Source: Dyella sp. OK004
GTDB lineage: Bacteria > Pseudomonadota > Gammaproteobacteria > Xanthomonadales > Rhodanobacteraceae
Reading direction: 5' to 3'
Assembly: GCF_900114495.1 (NCBI RefSeq)
Contig: NZ_FOZI01000002.1
Location: 310,001 to 374,000 of the forward strand
Length of the DNA stretch: 64,000 bases
Shown: piece after piece, positions 8,942-17,080 of the stretch
How positions within the stretch are numbered: position 1 is the first letter of the stretch
How the letters are laid out: each line of letters begins with the position of its first letter
Notes under the pieces: generated by a model
Database searches by the model: none
Told to the model about the DNA's origin: nothing
Seen by the model: the letters and a program-made list of their open reading frames with translations, nothing else
Position numbers and translations under genes: made by a program

Positions 8942-9928
8942 TCACGCGCCACGATCTGTGCGAAGTGTGCGCACGTCCTCATCATGGCCCGCGGCGGAGC
9001 GACCGCTGATCCAGCCAAACAGTGCAATGCCGACGATAATCAGCAGTGCGCCGAACGCAGAGAAACCGTGAGGCCACACCTCGCCAAGAAAAACCGCGCC
9101 CAGCACGGTAGCGAACAACAACTCCGCCGCCTGCATGGATTCCACGGCAGCCAGTGCGGTGGGTTCGCTGCGCACCATATCGGTCGCGCGAAAGAACAGC
9201 ACGGTGGCGATCACACCCGACGAAAGCGCCACACCACCGGCCAGCCATACTTCTCGCCAGCCGGGCGGTCCGACAGTGAACCACGCAACCACGGCGAGCA
9301 ACCACCACAACGGCCAGCTGCACAAGGTCATGCCGAACACGCGCTGCACCGCCGTCAGCTGCGTACCTTCGCGCTCCATATGCAACAGCAGCATGCGATT
9401 GCCTAGCGGATACGCGAAGGCCGACACCACCACCGCAGCGATCGCCAGCCAGTCGCTGGCATGCAGTTGTCCCTGCGCATGTCCCCATTGCAGCGCAAAC
9501 ACGCCCAGCACGATCAACAAGCCAATGGCGAGACTGCGCCATGCAAGCTGGCGCCGATGATCGCGATAGATCAGCGGCGCCATCAGCGGTCCCGCCAGCA
9601 CCGTGGTCTGGAAACTGCCTGCGATCAGCCATGACGGCCCACTGCTCGCCGCCCAGGTCAGCGGCACGCCAAACAGTACAAAACCCACACTGCTCCACAG
9701 CAGCCAGGTGCGCGGATGGCGCCGTAGTTCTTGCGGCAGCGTGCCGGTGCCACCCTGCCAGGGCAACACCAGCGCGAGCAGCGGCAAGGTGATCAGATAG
9801 CGCAGGATGCCCGCCCACACCCAATGCCCACCGCCCGCCACCAGGCTGCGGTTAAGTACATAGGTGAGCGTGAAGAACAACGCCGAACACAGCGCGAGCC
9901 CTACGGCGGCGGGTGCATGAGAGCGCAT
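8942..9928 (-). CDS. DMT-superfamily transporter (EamA / multidrug-efflux-like)
   Basis: Ten-segment integral membrane protein of the drug/metabolite transporter superfamily, 328 residues from the ATG at 9928, which follows AGGA; a TTG at 9946 is also in frame. Two repeated halves are visible. The N-terminal half starts with GLALCSALFFTLTYVLNRSL, and the C-terminal half carries SSGVIATVLFFRATDM and ELLFATVLGAVFLGEVWP, the usual EamA ending. Members export amino acids, drugs or other small molecules; the substrate is not predictable. It stands alone upstream of the glycoside hydrolase gene on the same strand, 79 bp away. Confidence 0.85.
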   Translation of the reverse strand: MRSHAPAAVGLALCSALFFTLTYVLNRSLVAGGGHWVWAGILRYLITLPLLALVLPWQGGTGTLPQELRRHPRTWLLWSSVGFVLFGVPLTWAASSGPSWLIAGSFQTTVLAGPLMAPLIYRDHRRQLAWRSLAIGLLIVLGVFALQWGHAQGQLHASDWLAIAAVVVSAFAYPLGNRMLLLHMEREGTQLTAVQRVFGMTLCSWPLWWLLAVVAWFTVGPPGWREVWLAGGVALSSGVIATVLFFRATDMVRSEPTALAAVESMQAAELLFATVLGAVFLGEVWPHGFSAFGALLIIVGIALFGWISGRSAAGHDEDVRTLRTDRGA

Positions 9929-10002
9929 CGGGATCCTGCGAACCAAGAAGACGTGACTAGTATGGCGGCCACAATTCCCGCTGCCTAATCATCCAGACCC
10001 AT

Positions 10003-10057
10003 TGTAGGAGCGCACCCTGTGCGCGAAGGGCCTTCGCGCACAGGGTGCGCTCCTACA
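10003..10057. repeat. REP-like perfect inverted repeat (27-bp arms, 1-nt centre)
   Basis: A 55-bp perfect palindrome (10003-10029 against 10031-10057) that begins TGTAGGAGCG and ends with its complement. A 24-base stretch of its left arm (10004-10027) recurs exactly at 51267-51290 inside a second, imperfect copy. It abuts the 3' end of cpxA and supplies that gene's TAG codon. It could stop transcription or protect the mRNA end, but the main signal is its identity as a mobile or dispersed REP-type element. Confidence 0.85.
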
Positions 10058-11408
10058 GGGCGATCAGCGGCAGACGCAGCCGGACTTCCAATCCGCCGCC
10101 GTCGGCATTGCGCGCATGGATGTCACCGCCATGCACCTGGGTCACACGTCGCACGATGGCAAGTCCCAGCCCGTGTCCCTCCGCGCACGCCGCATTGCTG
10201 CCGCGGAAGAACGGGCGGAACAATTGCTCCAGCTCTTCTTCCGGTGCGCCCGGGCCATGGTCGCGAACGGTCAGCTCCGCCATGCCCTCCACCGTGCGCA
10301 CACCAAGCTCGATGCGCCCGCCCTCGGGACTGAACTTGATCGCGTTGGCCAGCAGGTTGTCCAGCGCACGCTCCAGGAGTTGTGCGTTGCCCGATACGAT
10401 CACGGCACTTTCAATCGCCGGTTGCAGCTGCACCCCGCGTGCGGCGGCCTCCAGCTCGACCTGCGCTATGCCATCGCGCACGACTTCGGCCAGATCCACG
10501 CGTTCGCGCTCCATGCCGGGGAGTCCACCCTCCAGCCGCGACAGCGCCAGCATCTCGCCGGTCATGCGGTCGAGCCGGCCGATCTCCTGTTCGGCTTGGC
10601 GAAAATACGCCGCCGCCTGGGCCGCGTCGCTGCGCTGGGCAAGATCCAGGATCAGATGCAGGCGCGCCAGCGGTGAGCGCAGTTCGTGCGAGAGATCCTG
10701 CAGCACGCCGCGGTCATGCGATACCAGCGCCTCGATGCGTTCGGCCATAGCATCAAAGTCATGCGCAAGCAGGGACAACTCGCCTGGTCCTTTGCGCCCC
10801 TCCGGTCCGACCCGCGTGGACAGCTCACCGGATGCCATGCGCCGGGTCGCATCGCGCAATGCTTCCACCGGCTTTGCGACGCTGCGCGCCACCCACCAGC
10901 TCGCTAGACCGATCAGCAACAAAGACAGGCCAAACTGAAACGCCAGGAAAATCTGATCCCGCGTTTCCCTATTCATGCGCACGTGGGTGCGGCTCAGCGC
11001 CACCAGTTGCCGCACTTTGCCGTCGCCACCAGCAACTTGCTGCACGGCAAGGTACACGCGCGGATACGGCTGCATCACCATGTCGCGCCCTTCGGCCAGC
11101 GCATCGGTCATCGATTGGCGCAACGCGGACGGCGAACGCATCGGCGTCAGCGGTTGGCCGTTCTCGAACAACGTGGCGTCGATGCCTTCCTGACGCTGCG
11201 CCGCAGCCCATGCCTGCAGAGCCGGCACGCCGCCACTGTCGTATGCCTCTCCCGCACTCTGCGCCAGCGCGGACCAGTTGATCTCGACCTCGGTGGTGTA
11301 CTCGATGAAACGACGCGTAAGAAAGCCACCGAGCACCAGCACTAGTAGATTGACTACGAAGAACCACAGCAGCAGGCGTCCATAGAGCGAACTCTTGAAG
11401 GGATTCAC
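10053..11408 (-). CDS. cpxA: CpxA-like envelope-stress sensor histidine kinase
   Basis: Inner-membrane sensor kinase, 451 residues (E. coli CpxA has 457). Membrane segments lie at about residues 10-30 and 142-162 and flank a periplasmic sensor; a HAMP region, the phospho-acceptor box DLSHELRSPLARLHL, an N box near LDNLLANAIKF and G boxes DHGPGAP and GHGLGLAIV follow. The start is GTG and overlaps the TGA of the response-regulator gene, so translation is coupled. The identity as CpxA, and not another OmpR-partner kinase, rests on length, the ELRSPLARL box and the divergent cpxP-like gene with a CpxR box. The stop codon lies inside the REP palindrome. Confidence 0.87.
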   Translation of the reverse strand: MNPFKSSLYGRLLLWFFVVNLLVLVLGGFLTRRFIEYTTEVEINWSALAQSAGEAYDSGGVPALQAWAAAQRQEGIDATLFENGQPLTPMRSPSALRQSMTDALAEGRDMVMQPYPRVYLAVQQVAGGDGKVRQLVALSRTHVRMNRETRDQIFLAFQFGLSLLLIGLASWWVARSVAKPVEALRDATRRMASGELSTRVGPEGRKGPGELSLLAHDFDAMAERIEALVSHDRGVLQDLSHELRSPLARLHLILDLAQRSDAAQAAAYFRQAEQEIGRLDRMTGEMLALSRLEGGLPGMERERVDLAEVVRDGIAQVELEAAARGVQLQPAIESAVIVSGNAQLLERALDNLLANAIKFSPEGGRIELGVRTVEGMAELTVRDHGPGAPEEELEQLFRPFFRGSNAACAEGHGLGLAIVRRVTQVHGGDIHARNADGGGLEVRLRLPLIAL

Positions 11409-12094
11409 GCCACAGCTCCGGTCACCAGTACATAACCCGCGCCGCGCACGGACTCAATGCGTGGCGACTTCTCCGATGCTTCGGCCAGCTTGTGCCGCAA
11501 CCGGCTGATATGCACATCCACGCTGCGGTCGAAACGCTCCAGCTCACGCCCGAGAGCAAGGCGTGTCAGCGAGGCCTTGTCCACCAGTTCGCCCGCACGC
11601 TGCGCCAGTGCGAGCAACAGCATGAACTCGGCGCCTGTCAGGCTCAGCTCGTTGTCTGCGGCATAAGCGCGGCGTTCGCCCGGCAGCAGGCGCAACACAC
11701 CTACCTCCACCGTACCCGTCGCGGCGGGAGCATTGCGACGCAGTTGCGCACGCACGCGCGCCAGCAACTCGCGTGGGAGGCAGGGTTTCGACAGATAGTC
11801 GTCCGCGCCCAGTTCAAGACCGATCACCCGATCCACCGGCTCGCCGCGCGCGGACAGCATGATCACCGGCAGACGATGCTGCAGGCGCAGCTCGCGCAGG
11901 GTTTCCAGCCCATCGCGGCCGGGCATCATCACATCGAGGACCAACAAGTCAGGGCGCTGCGACGGATTGCGCAGCAGCGTCAGGGCGGCATCGCCGTCAT
12001 GCGCGACATCCACGGTAAAGCCCTCGCGCCGCAGGTATTCGGCCAACAGATCGGTCAGGGCGCGGTCGTCGTCAACGAGCAGGATTCTGGACAT
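11405..12094 (-). CDS. cpxR: CpxR-like response regulator
   Basis: OmpR/PhoB-family transcription factor, 229 residues, partner of the CpxA-like kinase. The receiver domain has the acidic pair LLVDDD, the phospho-acceptor Asp in LVLDVMMPGRDG (about residue 53), the conserved Thr/Ser region VIMLSARG and Lys in YLSKPC. The winged-helix DNA-binding domain starts near residue 130 and ends SVRGAGYVLV. It is the first gene of the cpxRA pair and is divergent from the cpxP-like gene. The 138-bp gap contains a GTAAA-N5-GTAAA box, which suggests that the regulator controls its own operon and cpxP. Confidence 0.9.
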   Translation of the reverse strand: MSRILLVDDDRALTDLLAEYLRREGFTVDVAHDGDAALTLLRNPSQRPDLLVLDVMMPGRDGLETLRELRLQHRLPVIMLSARGEPVDRVIGLELGADDYLSKPCLPRELLARVRAQLRRNAPAATGTVEVGVLRLLPGERRAYAADNELSLTGAEFMLLLALAQRAGELVDKASLTRLALGRELERFDRSVDVHISRLRHKLAEASEKSPRIESVRGAGYVLVTGAVA

Positions 12095-12142
12095 GCGCTA
12101 TTAGAACCTGTCAGAACTTGCGATGGCAGCCATGCCCCAGGC

Positions 12143-12157
12143 TTTACGCATCTTTAC
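12143..12157 (-). promoter_or_regulatory. CpxR box (GTAAA-N5-GTAAA)
   Basis: On the minus strand the sequence is GTAAAGATGCGTAAA, an exact match to the established CpxR consensus of two GTAAA half-sites separated by 5 bp. It sits in the divergent region between cpxR and the cpxP-like gene, 76 bp before the start codon of the latter, where autoregulation and cpxP activation would be expected. Confidence 0.8.
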
Positions 12158-12232
12158 CTTTCCGCAAAGAACATACACGCCGGGGTGTCGTCAAATACTC
12201 CGCAAGTCCCCCAACCACGAAAGGCACGACCT

Positions 12233-12742
12233 ATGCGCAAGAATCTCCTCCTTGGCCTGGCTCTGGCTTCGGCCATGACTCTCACCACCGTTGCCGTCGC
12301 TGCCGGCCAGGATGGCGGCTTCCGTGGCGACCACGGTCACGGCCACCGCGGCCACGCCATGCTCGCAGGCATGGACAAGCTCAACCTGACCGACGCCCAG
12401 CGCACCAGCATCAAGCAGCTGGTGAAGAGCAGCTTCGAGCAGAACAAGTCACAGCGTCAGAACCTGCGCCAGCAGCGCGAAGCGTTCGAAGCGATGACGC
12501 CGGACCAGGTCGGCTACCAGTCCGCCGCCGCCACCTTCGCCCAGGCGGAAGCCAGCGCCCTGCAGGCACGCATCCAGCAACGCGCCGCCCTGCGCACGCA
12601 GATCTACGCCCTGCTGACCCCTGCGCAGAAAACCCAGCTCGCCTCGCTGAAGGCCGAGCGCCAGGAACGCAAGCAACAGTGGGAACAGTTCAAGTCCCAG
12701 CACCCCGTGTCGTCGCCGTCGGGTACGACGTCCGCTCAGTAA
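12233..12742 (+). CDS. cpxP: CpxP/Spy-family periplasmic stress protein
   Basis: A 169-residue periplasmic helical protein with a signal peptide (about 1-24, ending VAVAAGQ). It has the two LTxxQ motifs that define the CpxP/Spy family, LTDAQ and LTPAQ, about 80 residues apart, with long charged helices between them and a His/Gly-rich N-terminus (GDHGHGHRGH). Family members act as chaperones and, for CpxP, as a negative regulator of CpxA. The ATG at 12233 follows an AAAGG ribosome site; the frame is open far upstream but the signal peptide fixes this start. Divergence from cpxRA and the CpxR box favour CpxP over Spy. The His-rich segment could bind metal. Confidence 0.85.
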   Translation: MRKNLLLGLALASAMTLTTVAVAAGQDGGFRGDHGHGHRGHAMLAGMDKLNLTDAQRTSIKQLVKSSFEQNKSQRQNLRQQREAFEAMTPDQVGYQSAAATFAQAEASALQARIQQRAALRTQIYALLTPAQKTQLASLKAERQERKQQWEQFKSQHPVSSPSGTTSAQ

Positions 12743-12775
12743 GCTCTCCAACCCGACAAGTAGCACCCCGGTGGG

Positions 12776-12809
12776 ACGGCGCCCGTGGCAACACGGGCGC
12801 CGTTTTTTT
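12776..12809 (+). terminator. Rho-independent terminator of the cpxP-like gene
   Basis: Perfect 12-bp GC-rich stem (12776-12787 with 12792-12803), GCAA tetraloop, then a run of seven T. It starts 33 bp after the stop codon. A textbook terminator. Confidence 0.95.
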
Positions 12810-12902
12810 GTGGGCGAAGCTGCCGCTTTTGATGTTGGCCGCGAACCTCCCCTGTGCAGCGGTGAGGACCGGACGATCAAGCCAAGAAGAAACCTTCCCG
12901 GC

Positions 12903-13113
12903 GCCTGACACTGGAAAGGGCGCGGCCACAGAGCACACCGCCTGCTCTTCAGGCCATTTCTCTTTGGTTACTTTCTCTTTGGGCCAGCAAAGAGAAAGTG
13001 ACCCGAGCCGCGGCAGCGGTTCGGAAGCCCGCGGCAGGCGAGCCAGGGCACGCAGACGCGACAACCGAGCGACAACGCCACTGGATTCCGGCCTACGCCG
13101 GAATGACGAGTAG
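12903..13113 (+). repeat. Dispersed hairpin repeat, copy B
   Basis: Full-length copy. It has a leading block starting GCCTGACACTGGAAAGG, the hairpin with 16-bp arms at 12966-12981 and 12988-13003 (one wobble), the CCGCGGCAGCGGTTCGG block, and a CTGGATTCCGGCCTACGCCG terminus. It fills most of the 439-bp gap between the cpxP-like gene and the GlcG/HbpS-family gene; no gene is visible there. Confidence 0.8.
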
Positions 13114-13127
13114 GAAAGGGTGTCGCA

Positions 13128-13170
13128 AGCACCCACCCTCACCTCAGTCCTCTCCCCGAAGGGGAGAGGA
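13128..13170 (+). repeat. Short C-rich intergenic repeat, copy 2
   Basis: Related to the blocks at 1927-1971 and 17014-17057. It ends in the palindromic CTCCCCGAAGGGGAGAGGA and lies just downstream of hairpin repeat copy B. Confidence 0.55.
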
Positions 13171-13181
13171 GGCTAAAGCGC

Positions 13182-13607
13182 TCACGCACCATTGATCACA
13201 GAAGCCCCTGCCGCAGCCACCTGCGCATCCTGCACAGACTGCATCCCCGACACACCAATAGCGCCGATCACCCGCCCATCGCGATACAGCGGCAACCCAC
13301 CATCAAGCGGCAACAAATTAGACATCCCCAGCAAGCGCAGCCCGAGCCCACCTTCCCTCACCGCATCCTCAAACAGCTTCGACGGGCGCCGGAAATTCAC
13401 TGCAGTCTCCGCCTTGCCCTGCGCCACCATCACACTGCCATGCTGTGCATCGTCCAACGCATGCAACATCACCAGATGCCCACCACTGCCAACAATAGCG
13501 ATCACCATCGGCCAACCGTGACCACGCGCCTCGTCCTCCGCCGCAGCCATCGCCCTGGCGGCTTCATCCAAGGTGATCGGCGAACCATATTTCATCAGAA
13601 CACTCAT
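13182..13607 (-). CDS. GlcG/HbpS-family heme-binding-like protein
   Basis: A 141-residue single-domain protein of the GlcG/HbpS (former DUF336) family. The family pattern is clear: ITLDEAARAMAAAEDEA, the strand IAIVGSGGHLVMLHALD, the AQGKAETA helix, and the C-terminal DGRVIGAIGVSG. Members bind heme or cobalamin or accompany oxidative catabolic operons; the specific role is unknown. Its ATG overlaps the TGA of the alpha/beta hydrolase gene by 4 bp, so it is the last gene of the reductase-hydrolase-HbpS operon opposite the LysR regulator. Confidence 0.85.
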   Translation of the reverse strand: MSVLMKYGSPITLDEAARAMAAAEDEARGHGWPMVIAIVGSGGHLVMLHALDDAQHGSVMVAQGKAETAVNFRRPSKLFEDAVREGGLGLRLLGMSNLLPLDGGLPLYRDGRVIGAIGVSGMQSVQDAQVAAAGASVINGA

Positions 13608-14467
13608 ACAACACCGCGCGCGACGGGCCGAGCAAAGACGTCGCGCAGCAGCGGCATCACCACATCAGGCGCCTCCATATTGGTCTGATGCCCCGCATCC
13701 GGAATCAATGCCAGCCGCGCATTCGGCAGCCCTTCGACCAATTGTTGCGAGAGCTCGATCACCTCGGCCTGATCCTCTTCGCCGACAATCACCAGCACCG
13801 GCATCGACAGCTCGCCAAGGCGCTCCAGCGCCGACGGCTGCGGATCGCGCTGCCACTGCGCATGGCGCCAGTAGCCGTCTTCGCGACCGAAGTTCCACGC
13901 GCTCATCGCACGAATGCGTTCGCGCGCCACGGCATTGCTTTGTTCGGGCGAACGACGCGGACCGTCGACGAAGGCACGCAGGGATGGCTCCAGCATCGCT
14001 TCCGCATCACCACTCTGTATGGCAGCTACAAACGCCCGCGCCTCAGGCGTGCGATTGGCGAACCGCCCCCAATAACCCGGGCCGACAAGGACCAGCGAAG
14101 TGACCCGCTGCGGATGTTCCAGCGCGAAATCGAGCGCCGTCGCCGCGCCACCCGAGCAGGCGAGAAGCGCAGTGCGTTCGATGCCGCTGGCATCGAGCAC
14201 GGCAGCGAGATCCTGATGATGCGAGAACGGCGCCTCCGGCATGGAGGAGCGACCGAACCCACGCAAGTCATACCGAAGTACGCGATGCGTCTGCGCAAAA
14301 TCCGCGAATTCGCCGTCCCATTGCCCGCTGTCGACCAGGAAGCCATGCAGCATGGTGATGGCCTCGCCCTGCCCGGCCAGCTCGGTATGCAAATGCGCAC
14401 CGTTGACCTCGACCCAGCGCGCATGCGGCGCGGTGAGTTCCTTGCGACGCGTTGATGTGCGTGACAT
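13604..14467 (-). CDS. Alpha/beta hydrolase
   Basis: A 287-residue serine hydrolase of the alpha/beta fold. The oxyanion segment is TMLHGFLVDSGQW, the nucleophile elbow is LLACSGGAATA (Ser in a C-S-G-G context), the acid follows in LVIVGEEDQAE, and the catalytic His is in PDAGHQTNME near the C-terminus. The overall look is that of 3-oxoadipate enol-lactonase-like or general esterase members. The gene starts 17 bp after the aldo/keto reductase stop and overlaps the next gene, so it is the middle of a three-gene operon. Substrate unknown. Confidence 0.88.
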   Translation of the reverse strand: MSRTSTRRKELTAPHARWVEVNGAHLHTELAGQGEAITMLHGFLVDSGQWDGEFADFAQTHRVLRYDLRGFGRSSMPEAPFSHHQDLAAVLDASGIERTALLACSGGAATALDFALEHPQRVTSLVLVGPGYWGRFANRTPEARAFVAAIQSGDAEAMLEPSLRAFVDGPRRSPEQSNAVARERIRAMSAWNFGREDGYWRHAQWQRDPQPSALERLGELSMPVLVIVGEEDQAEVIELSQQLVEGLPNARLALIPDAGHQTNMEAPDVVMPLLRDVFARPVARGVV

Positions 14468-14484
14468 GAAAGTAGCTCCTCGAC

Positions 14485-15603
14485 TCAGCGGCTGGCGCGC
14501 ACATCGCGCGCTTCGACAGCGTCCACGAATACCGGTGGCGCGTAGCTGGCCGGTTTGTCGCCTACCGCAACGCCGCCGTGAATGCGCGTCTGCTGACGGT
14601 CGGTAAACATGTAGTACGGGAACGGTGCGTACGGTGCGCTGGCCTGATCCAGTCGTACGCGCAGTTCATCCGGCAGAGTGAAATCGAGCGCAGCCAGGTT
14701 GTCGTCGAGCTGCGCCAGCTTGGTGGCGCCCACGATCAGCGACGCGATGCCGGGCTGGTTGGCGGCCCAGTTCAACGCGACCTGCGCCATGCTGTGCCCG
14801 CTCTCGCGTGCCACCTGCTCCAGCGCCGCCACGATCTGCCAGTTGCGCTCGGTGAAGCGCTCGAAGCCCGGCGCCGCAGTGACTTTGGCCAGACGGCCCT
14901 CGCCTGCGCCGCCCTCCTGGCTGGGCCGGTATTTGCCGGAGAGCATGCCCATGCCGAGCGGACTCCATGCGGTGATGCCCATGCCCAGCTGCGTCGCCAG
15001 CGACACGTATTCGTGCTCGATGTGGCGCTCGATCAGCGAGTACTCCAGTTGCAGATTCACCAGCGGCGTCAGTGCATGCGCCTCGGCGAAGGTCTGTGCG
15101 CGGGCGGCGTACCACGCTGGCACGTCGGACAGACCGGCGTAACGGATCTTGCCGGCGCGCACCAGATCGTCCAGCGTGCGCACCACTTCCTCAGCCGGTG
15201 TGATGCGGTCCCAGGTGTGCAGCAGATAGAGATCGATGTAGTCGGTGCGCAGACGGCGCAGTGAACCTTCTATCGCACGCATGATGTTCTTGCGGCCATT
15301 GCCACCAGCATTGGGATTACCGGGCTGCGCGTTGTAGGTGAACTTGGTGGAGATCACCACGCGGTCGCGCGCACCCGCCTGCTCCACGAACTTGCCCAGC
15401 ATCGTTTCGCTGGTGCCTTCGGTGTACATGTCAGCGGTGTCGATGAAGTTGCCGCCGGCGGCGAGATAGCGGTCGAACATGGCGCGGGCGGTGTCTTCCG
15501 CCGCGCCCCAGCCCCAGTCGTCACCGAAAGTCATGGTGCCCAGGGTGAGGCGGCTGACGCGAAGGCCGGAACGGCCGAGGGTGTAGTACTGGTCGAGCGA
15601 CAT
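14485..15603 (-). CDS. Aldo/keto reductase
   Basis: NAD(P)H-dependent oxidoreductase of the aldo/keto reductase superfamily, 372 residues. Motifs in order: TLGTMTFGDDWGWG; NFIDTADMYTEGTSE with the catalytic Asp and Tyr; VVISTKFTYN with Lys; DYIDLYLLHTWD with His; and a C-terminal IVGATKLAQLDDNLAA nucleotide-binding stretch. The ATG at 15603 follows GGAGG at ideal spacing; upstream codons in frame are not needed. It is the first gene of the operon and is divergent from the LysR gene, 96 bp away, so regulation by that protein is likely. Substrates would be aldehydes or ketones, not identifiable here. Confidence 0.9.
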   Translation of the reverse strand: MSLDQYYTLGRSGLRVSRLTLGTMTFGDDWGWGAAEDTARAMFDRYLAAGGNFIDTADMYTEGTSETMLGKFVEQAGARDRVVISTKFTYNAQPGNPNAGGNGRKNIMRAIEGSLRRLRTDYIDLYLLHTWDRITPAEEVVRTLDDLVRAGKIRYAGLSDVPAWYAARAQTFAEAHALTPLVNLQLEYSLIERHIEHEYVSLATQLGMGITAWSPLGMGMLSGKYRPSQEGGAGEGRLAKVTAAPGFERFTERNWQIVAALEQVARESGHSMAQVALNWAANQPGIASLIVGATKLAQLDDNLAALDFTLPDELRVRLDQASAPYAPFPYYMFTDRQQTRIHGGVAVGDKPASYAPPVFVDAVEARDVRASR

Positions 15604-15676
15604 GGCGGTGTCCTCCGGTTGGGATGGGCACAGTTTGCCGCTTGCGATTAGCAAGAAAAATAGGGATTCTCTTGAT

Positions 15677-15693
15677 GCGTTATTAAGGAACGC
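15677..15693. promoter_or_regulatory. Putative LysR operator (GCGTT-N7-AACGC)
   Basis: Inverted repeat GCGTT-ATTAAGG-AACGC in the 96-bp AT-rich divergent gap between the aldo/keto reductase and LysR genes, ending 7 bp before the LysR start codon. Size and place fit a LysR-type autoregulatory site, but no footprint-type evidence exists. Confidence 0.4.
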
Positions 15694-15699
15694 TAATTA

Positions 15700-16620
15700 A
15701 TGAGAGACGACCACACCCCCGCCTTGCGCGCCTTCCACCTGATCGCCCGGCACGGCAGCTTCACCCGCGCCGCCGCGGAGCTGGAGGTGACCGCATCCGC
15801 GCTCAGCCAGACCATGCGCCAGCTGGAACAGCGCATCGGCGTGCGCCTGTTGCAGCGGACCACGCGCAAGGTCGGCCTGACCGAAGCGGGCCGGCAGTTT
15901 CTCGAACGCATCACGCCGGCACTCGCGGTGATCGACAGCGCCTTGGACGAACTGCGTCAACACGGCGACCGCCCCGCCGGCACCTTGCGCATCACCGTGC
16001 CGCAGATCGTGCTGGACTGGCTGATCGCGCCGATGCAGGCCGACTTTCTGCGCGCGTGGCCGGAAATCACCTTGGATATCGACGTGAACGGCGGGCTCGT
16101 CGATCTGGTCGCCGGTGGTTACGACGCCGGCATCCGGCTCGGCGAACGACTGGCGCGCGACATGGTGGCGGTGCCGGTAGGTGGCCCTGTGCGCTCGGTG
16201 GTGGTGGGTTCGCCCGGCTATCTCAAACAGCATGGACGCCCGCAGCATCCGCGCGATCTGCAAGAGCATGTGTGCATCCGCAATCGCTACATCAGCAGCG
16301 GCGCCATCTATCGTTGGGAATTCGCGCAGCGCAGCCGCTGGTTCGAGATCGACGTGGATGGGCCGCTGATCGTCAACGACCCCGCGCTCGCCATTCGTGC
16401 CGCGCTGGACGGCCTGGGCCTGTCACATACGGTGGAACCGGCCGTGCGCGAACCTATCGCCGCCGGCCGGCTCGAAACCGTACTGGATACCTGGCTGCCG
16501 CCGTACGAAGGCTTCTATCTCTACTATCCCAGCCGCTTCCAGGTGCCGCCGAAGCTGCGCGCGCTGATGGATTTTCTGCGCGAGCGAATGCAACCCGCGC
16601 AGGGTGCGACCCGAAAATAG
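15700..16620 (+). CDS. LysR-family regulator
   Basis: A 306-residue LysR-type transcription factor. The N-terminal winged helix reads LRAFHLIARHGSFTRAAAEL and SALSQTMRQLEQRIGVRLLQR, followed by the linker helix and a periplasmic-binding-protein-like effector domain (about 90-295). It belongs to the subgroup whose effector domain starts PAGTLRITVPQIV, common for regulators of oxidoreductase genes. It is divergent from the reductase/hydrolase/HbpS operon, and the classic geometry suggests that it activates that operon in response to a related metabolite. An imperfect hairpin at 16642-16683 follows the stop and may terminate it. Confidence 0.9.
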   Translation: MRDDHTPALRAFHLIARHGSFTRAAAELEVTASALSQTMRQLEQRIGVRLLQRTTRKVGLTEAGRQFLERITPALAVIDSALDELRQHGDRPAGTLRITVPQIVLDWLIAPMQADFLRAWPEITLDIDVNGGLVDLVAGGYDAGIRLGERLARDMVAVPVGGPVRSVVVGSPGYLKQHGRPQHPRDLQEHVCIRNRYISSGAIYRWEFAQRSRWFEIDVDGPLIVNDPALAIRAALDGLGLSHTVEPAVREPIAAGRLETVLDTWLPPYEGFYLYYPSRFQVPPKLRALMDFLRERMQPAQGATRK

Positions 16621-16641
16621 CTGGCACTTCGGGGCTGTTCT

Positions 16642-16683
16642 AAACCTCTGAGCCGGAAGATATGGAGCGGTGCCGAGAGGTTT
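16642..16683 (+). terminator. Possible terminator of the LysR gene
   Basis: AAACCTCT (16642-16649) pairs with AGAGGTTT (16676-16683), with further imperfect pairing inside, and is followed by GCTTTGTG. The loop is long and the T run poor. Confidence 0.35.
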
Positions 16684-16749
16684 GCTTTGTGTTCGCGACA
16701 ATCGTTGGGTTATCGCGACCTGGCCGCTTATGCAGCGGGCATTTCGGAC

Positions 16750-16866
16750 GCCTGCCGGCGCCCGAGTCACTTTCTCTTTGCTGACCCAAAGAGAAAGTAA
16801 CCAAAGAGAAATGGTCGGGAAGAGCGCGGCGTGCTTTGTAGCTGCGCATCTTCCAGTGTCAGGCGT
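16750..16866 (-). repeat. Dispersed hairpin repeat, copy D (inverted, short)
   Basis: Read on the minus strand it starts CCTGACACTGGAAGATGCG and contains the same CTCTTTGGTTACTTTCTC hairpin as copies A-C, then breaks off soon after. It lies in the 783-bp gap between the LysR gene and the small lipoprotein gene, about 215 bp from copy C and in the opposite orientation. The stretch between them (about 16867-17013) is G/C-rich with related blocks and no gene. Confidence 0.75.
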
Positions 16867-17013
16867 CGGGTTTGCTCTTTCTCCCTCCCCTGCTTGCGAC
16901 GCGAAGCTAGTCCCGTGGGACAGGGGAGGGCTGGGGAGGGGTAAACCCTTGGTTCGCGGCTCCCTACTTTGGGTGTCGGCTTATCGCGACGTGGCTACTA
17001 GCAACGCCGTCGC

Positions 17014-17057
17014 GAGCACCCGCCCCTCACCCCAACCCGCTCCCCAGAGGGAGAGGA
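17014..17057 (+). repeat. Short C-rich intergenic repeat, copy 3
   Basis: Same block as 1927-1971 (GAGCACCCGCCCCTCACCCC and following), lying just upstream of hairpin repeat copy C. Confidence 0.55.
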
Positions 17058-17080
17058 GCAAAAAGAAAAACCCTCCAAAC

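Noticed and set aside
12118-13113. 331-codon plus-strand frame through the cpxP-like gene, terminator and hairpin repeat
   Set aside because: Different frame from the real gene, crosses a terminator and repeat DNA, no protein-like character.
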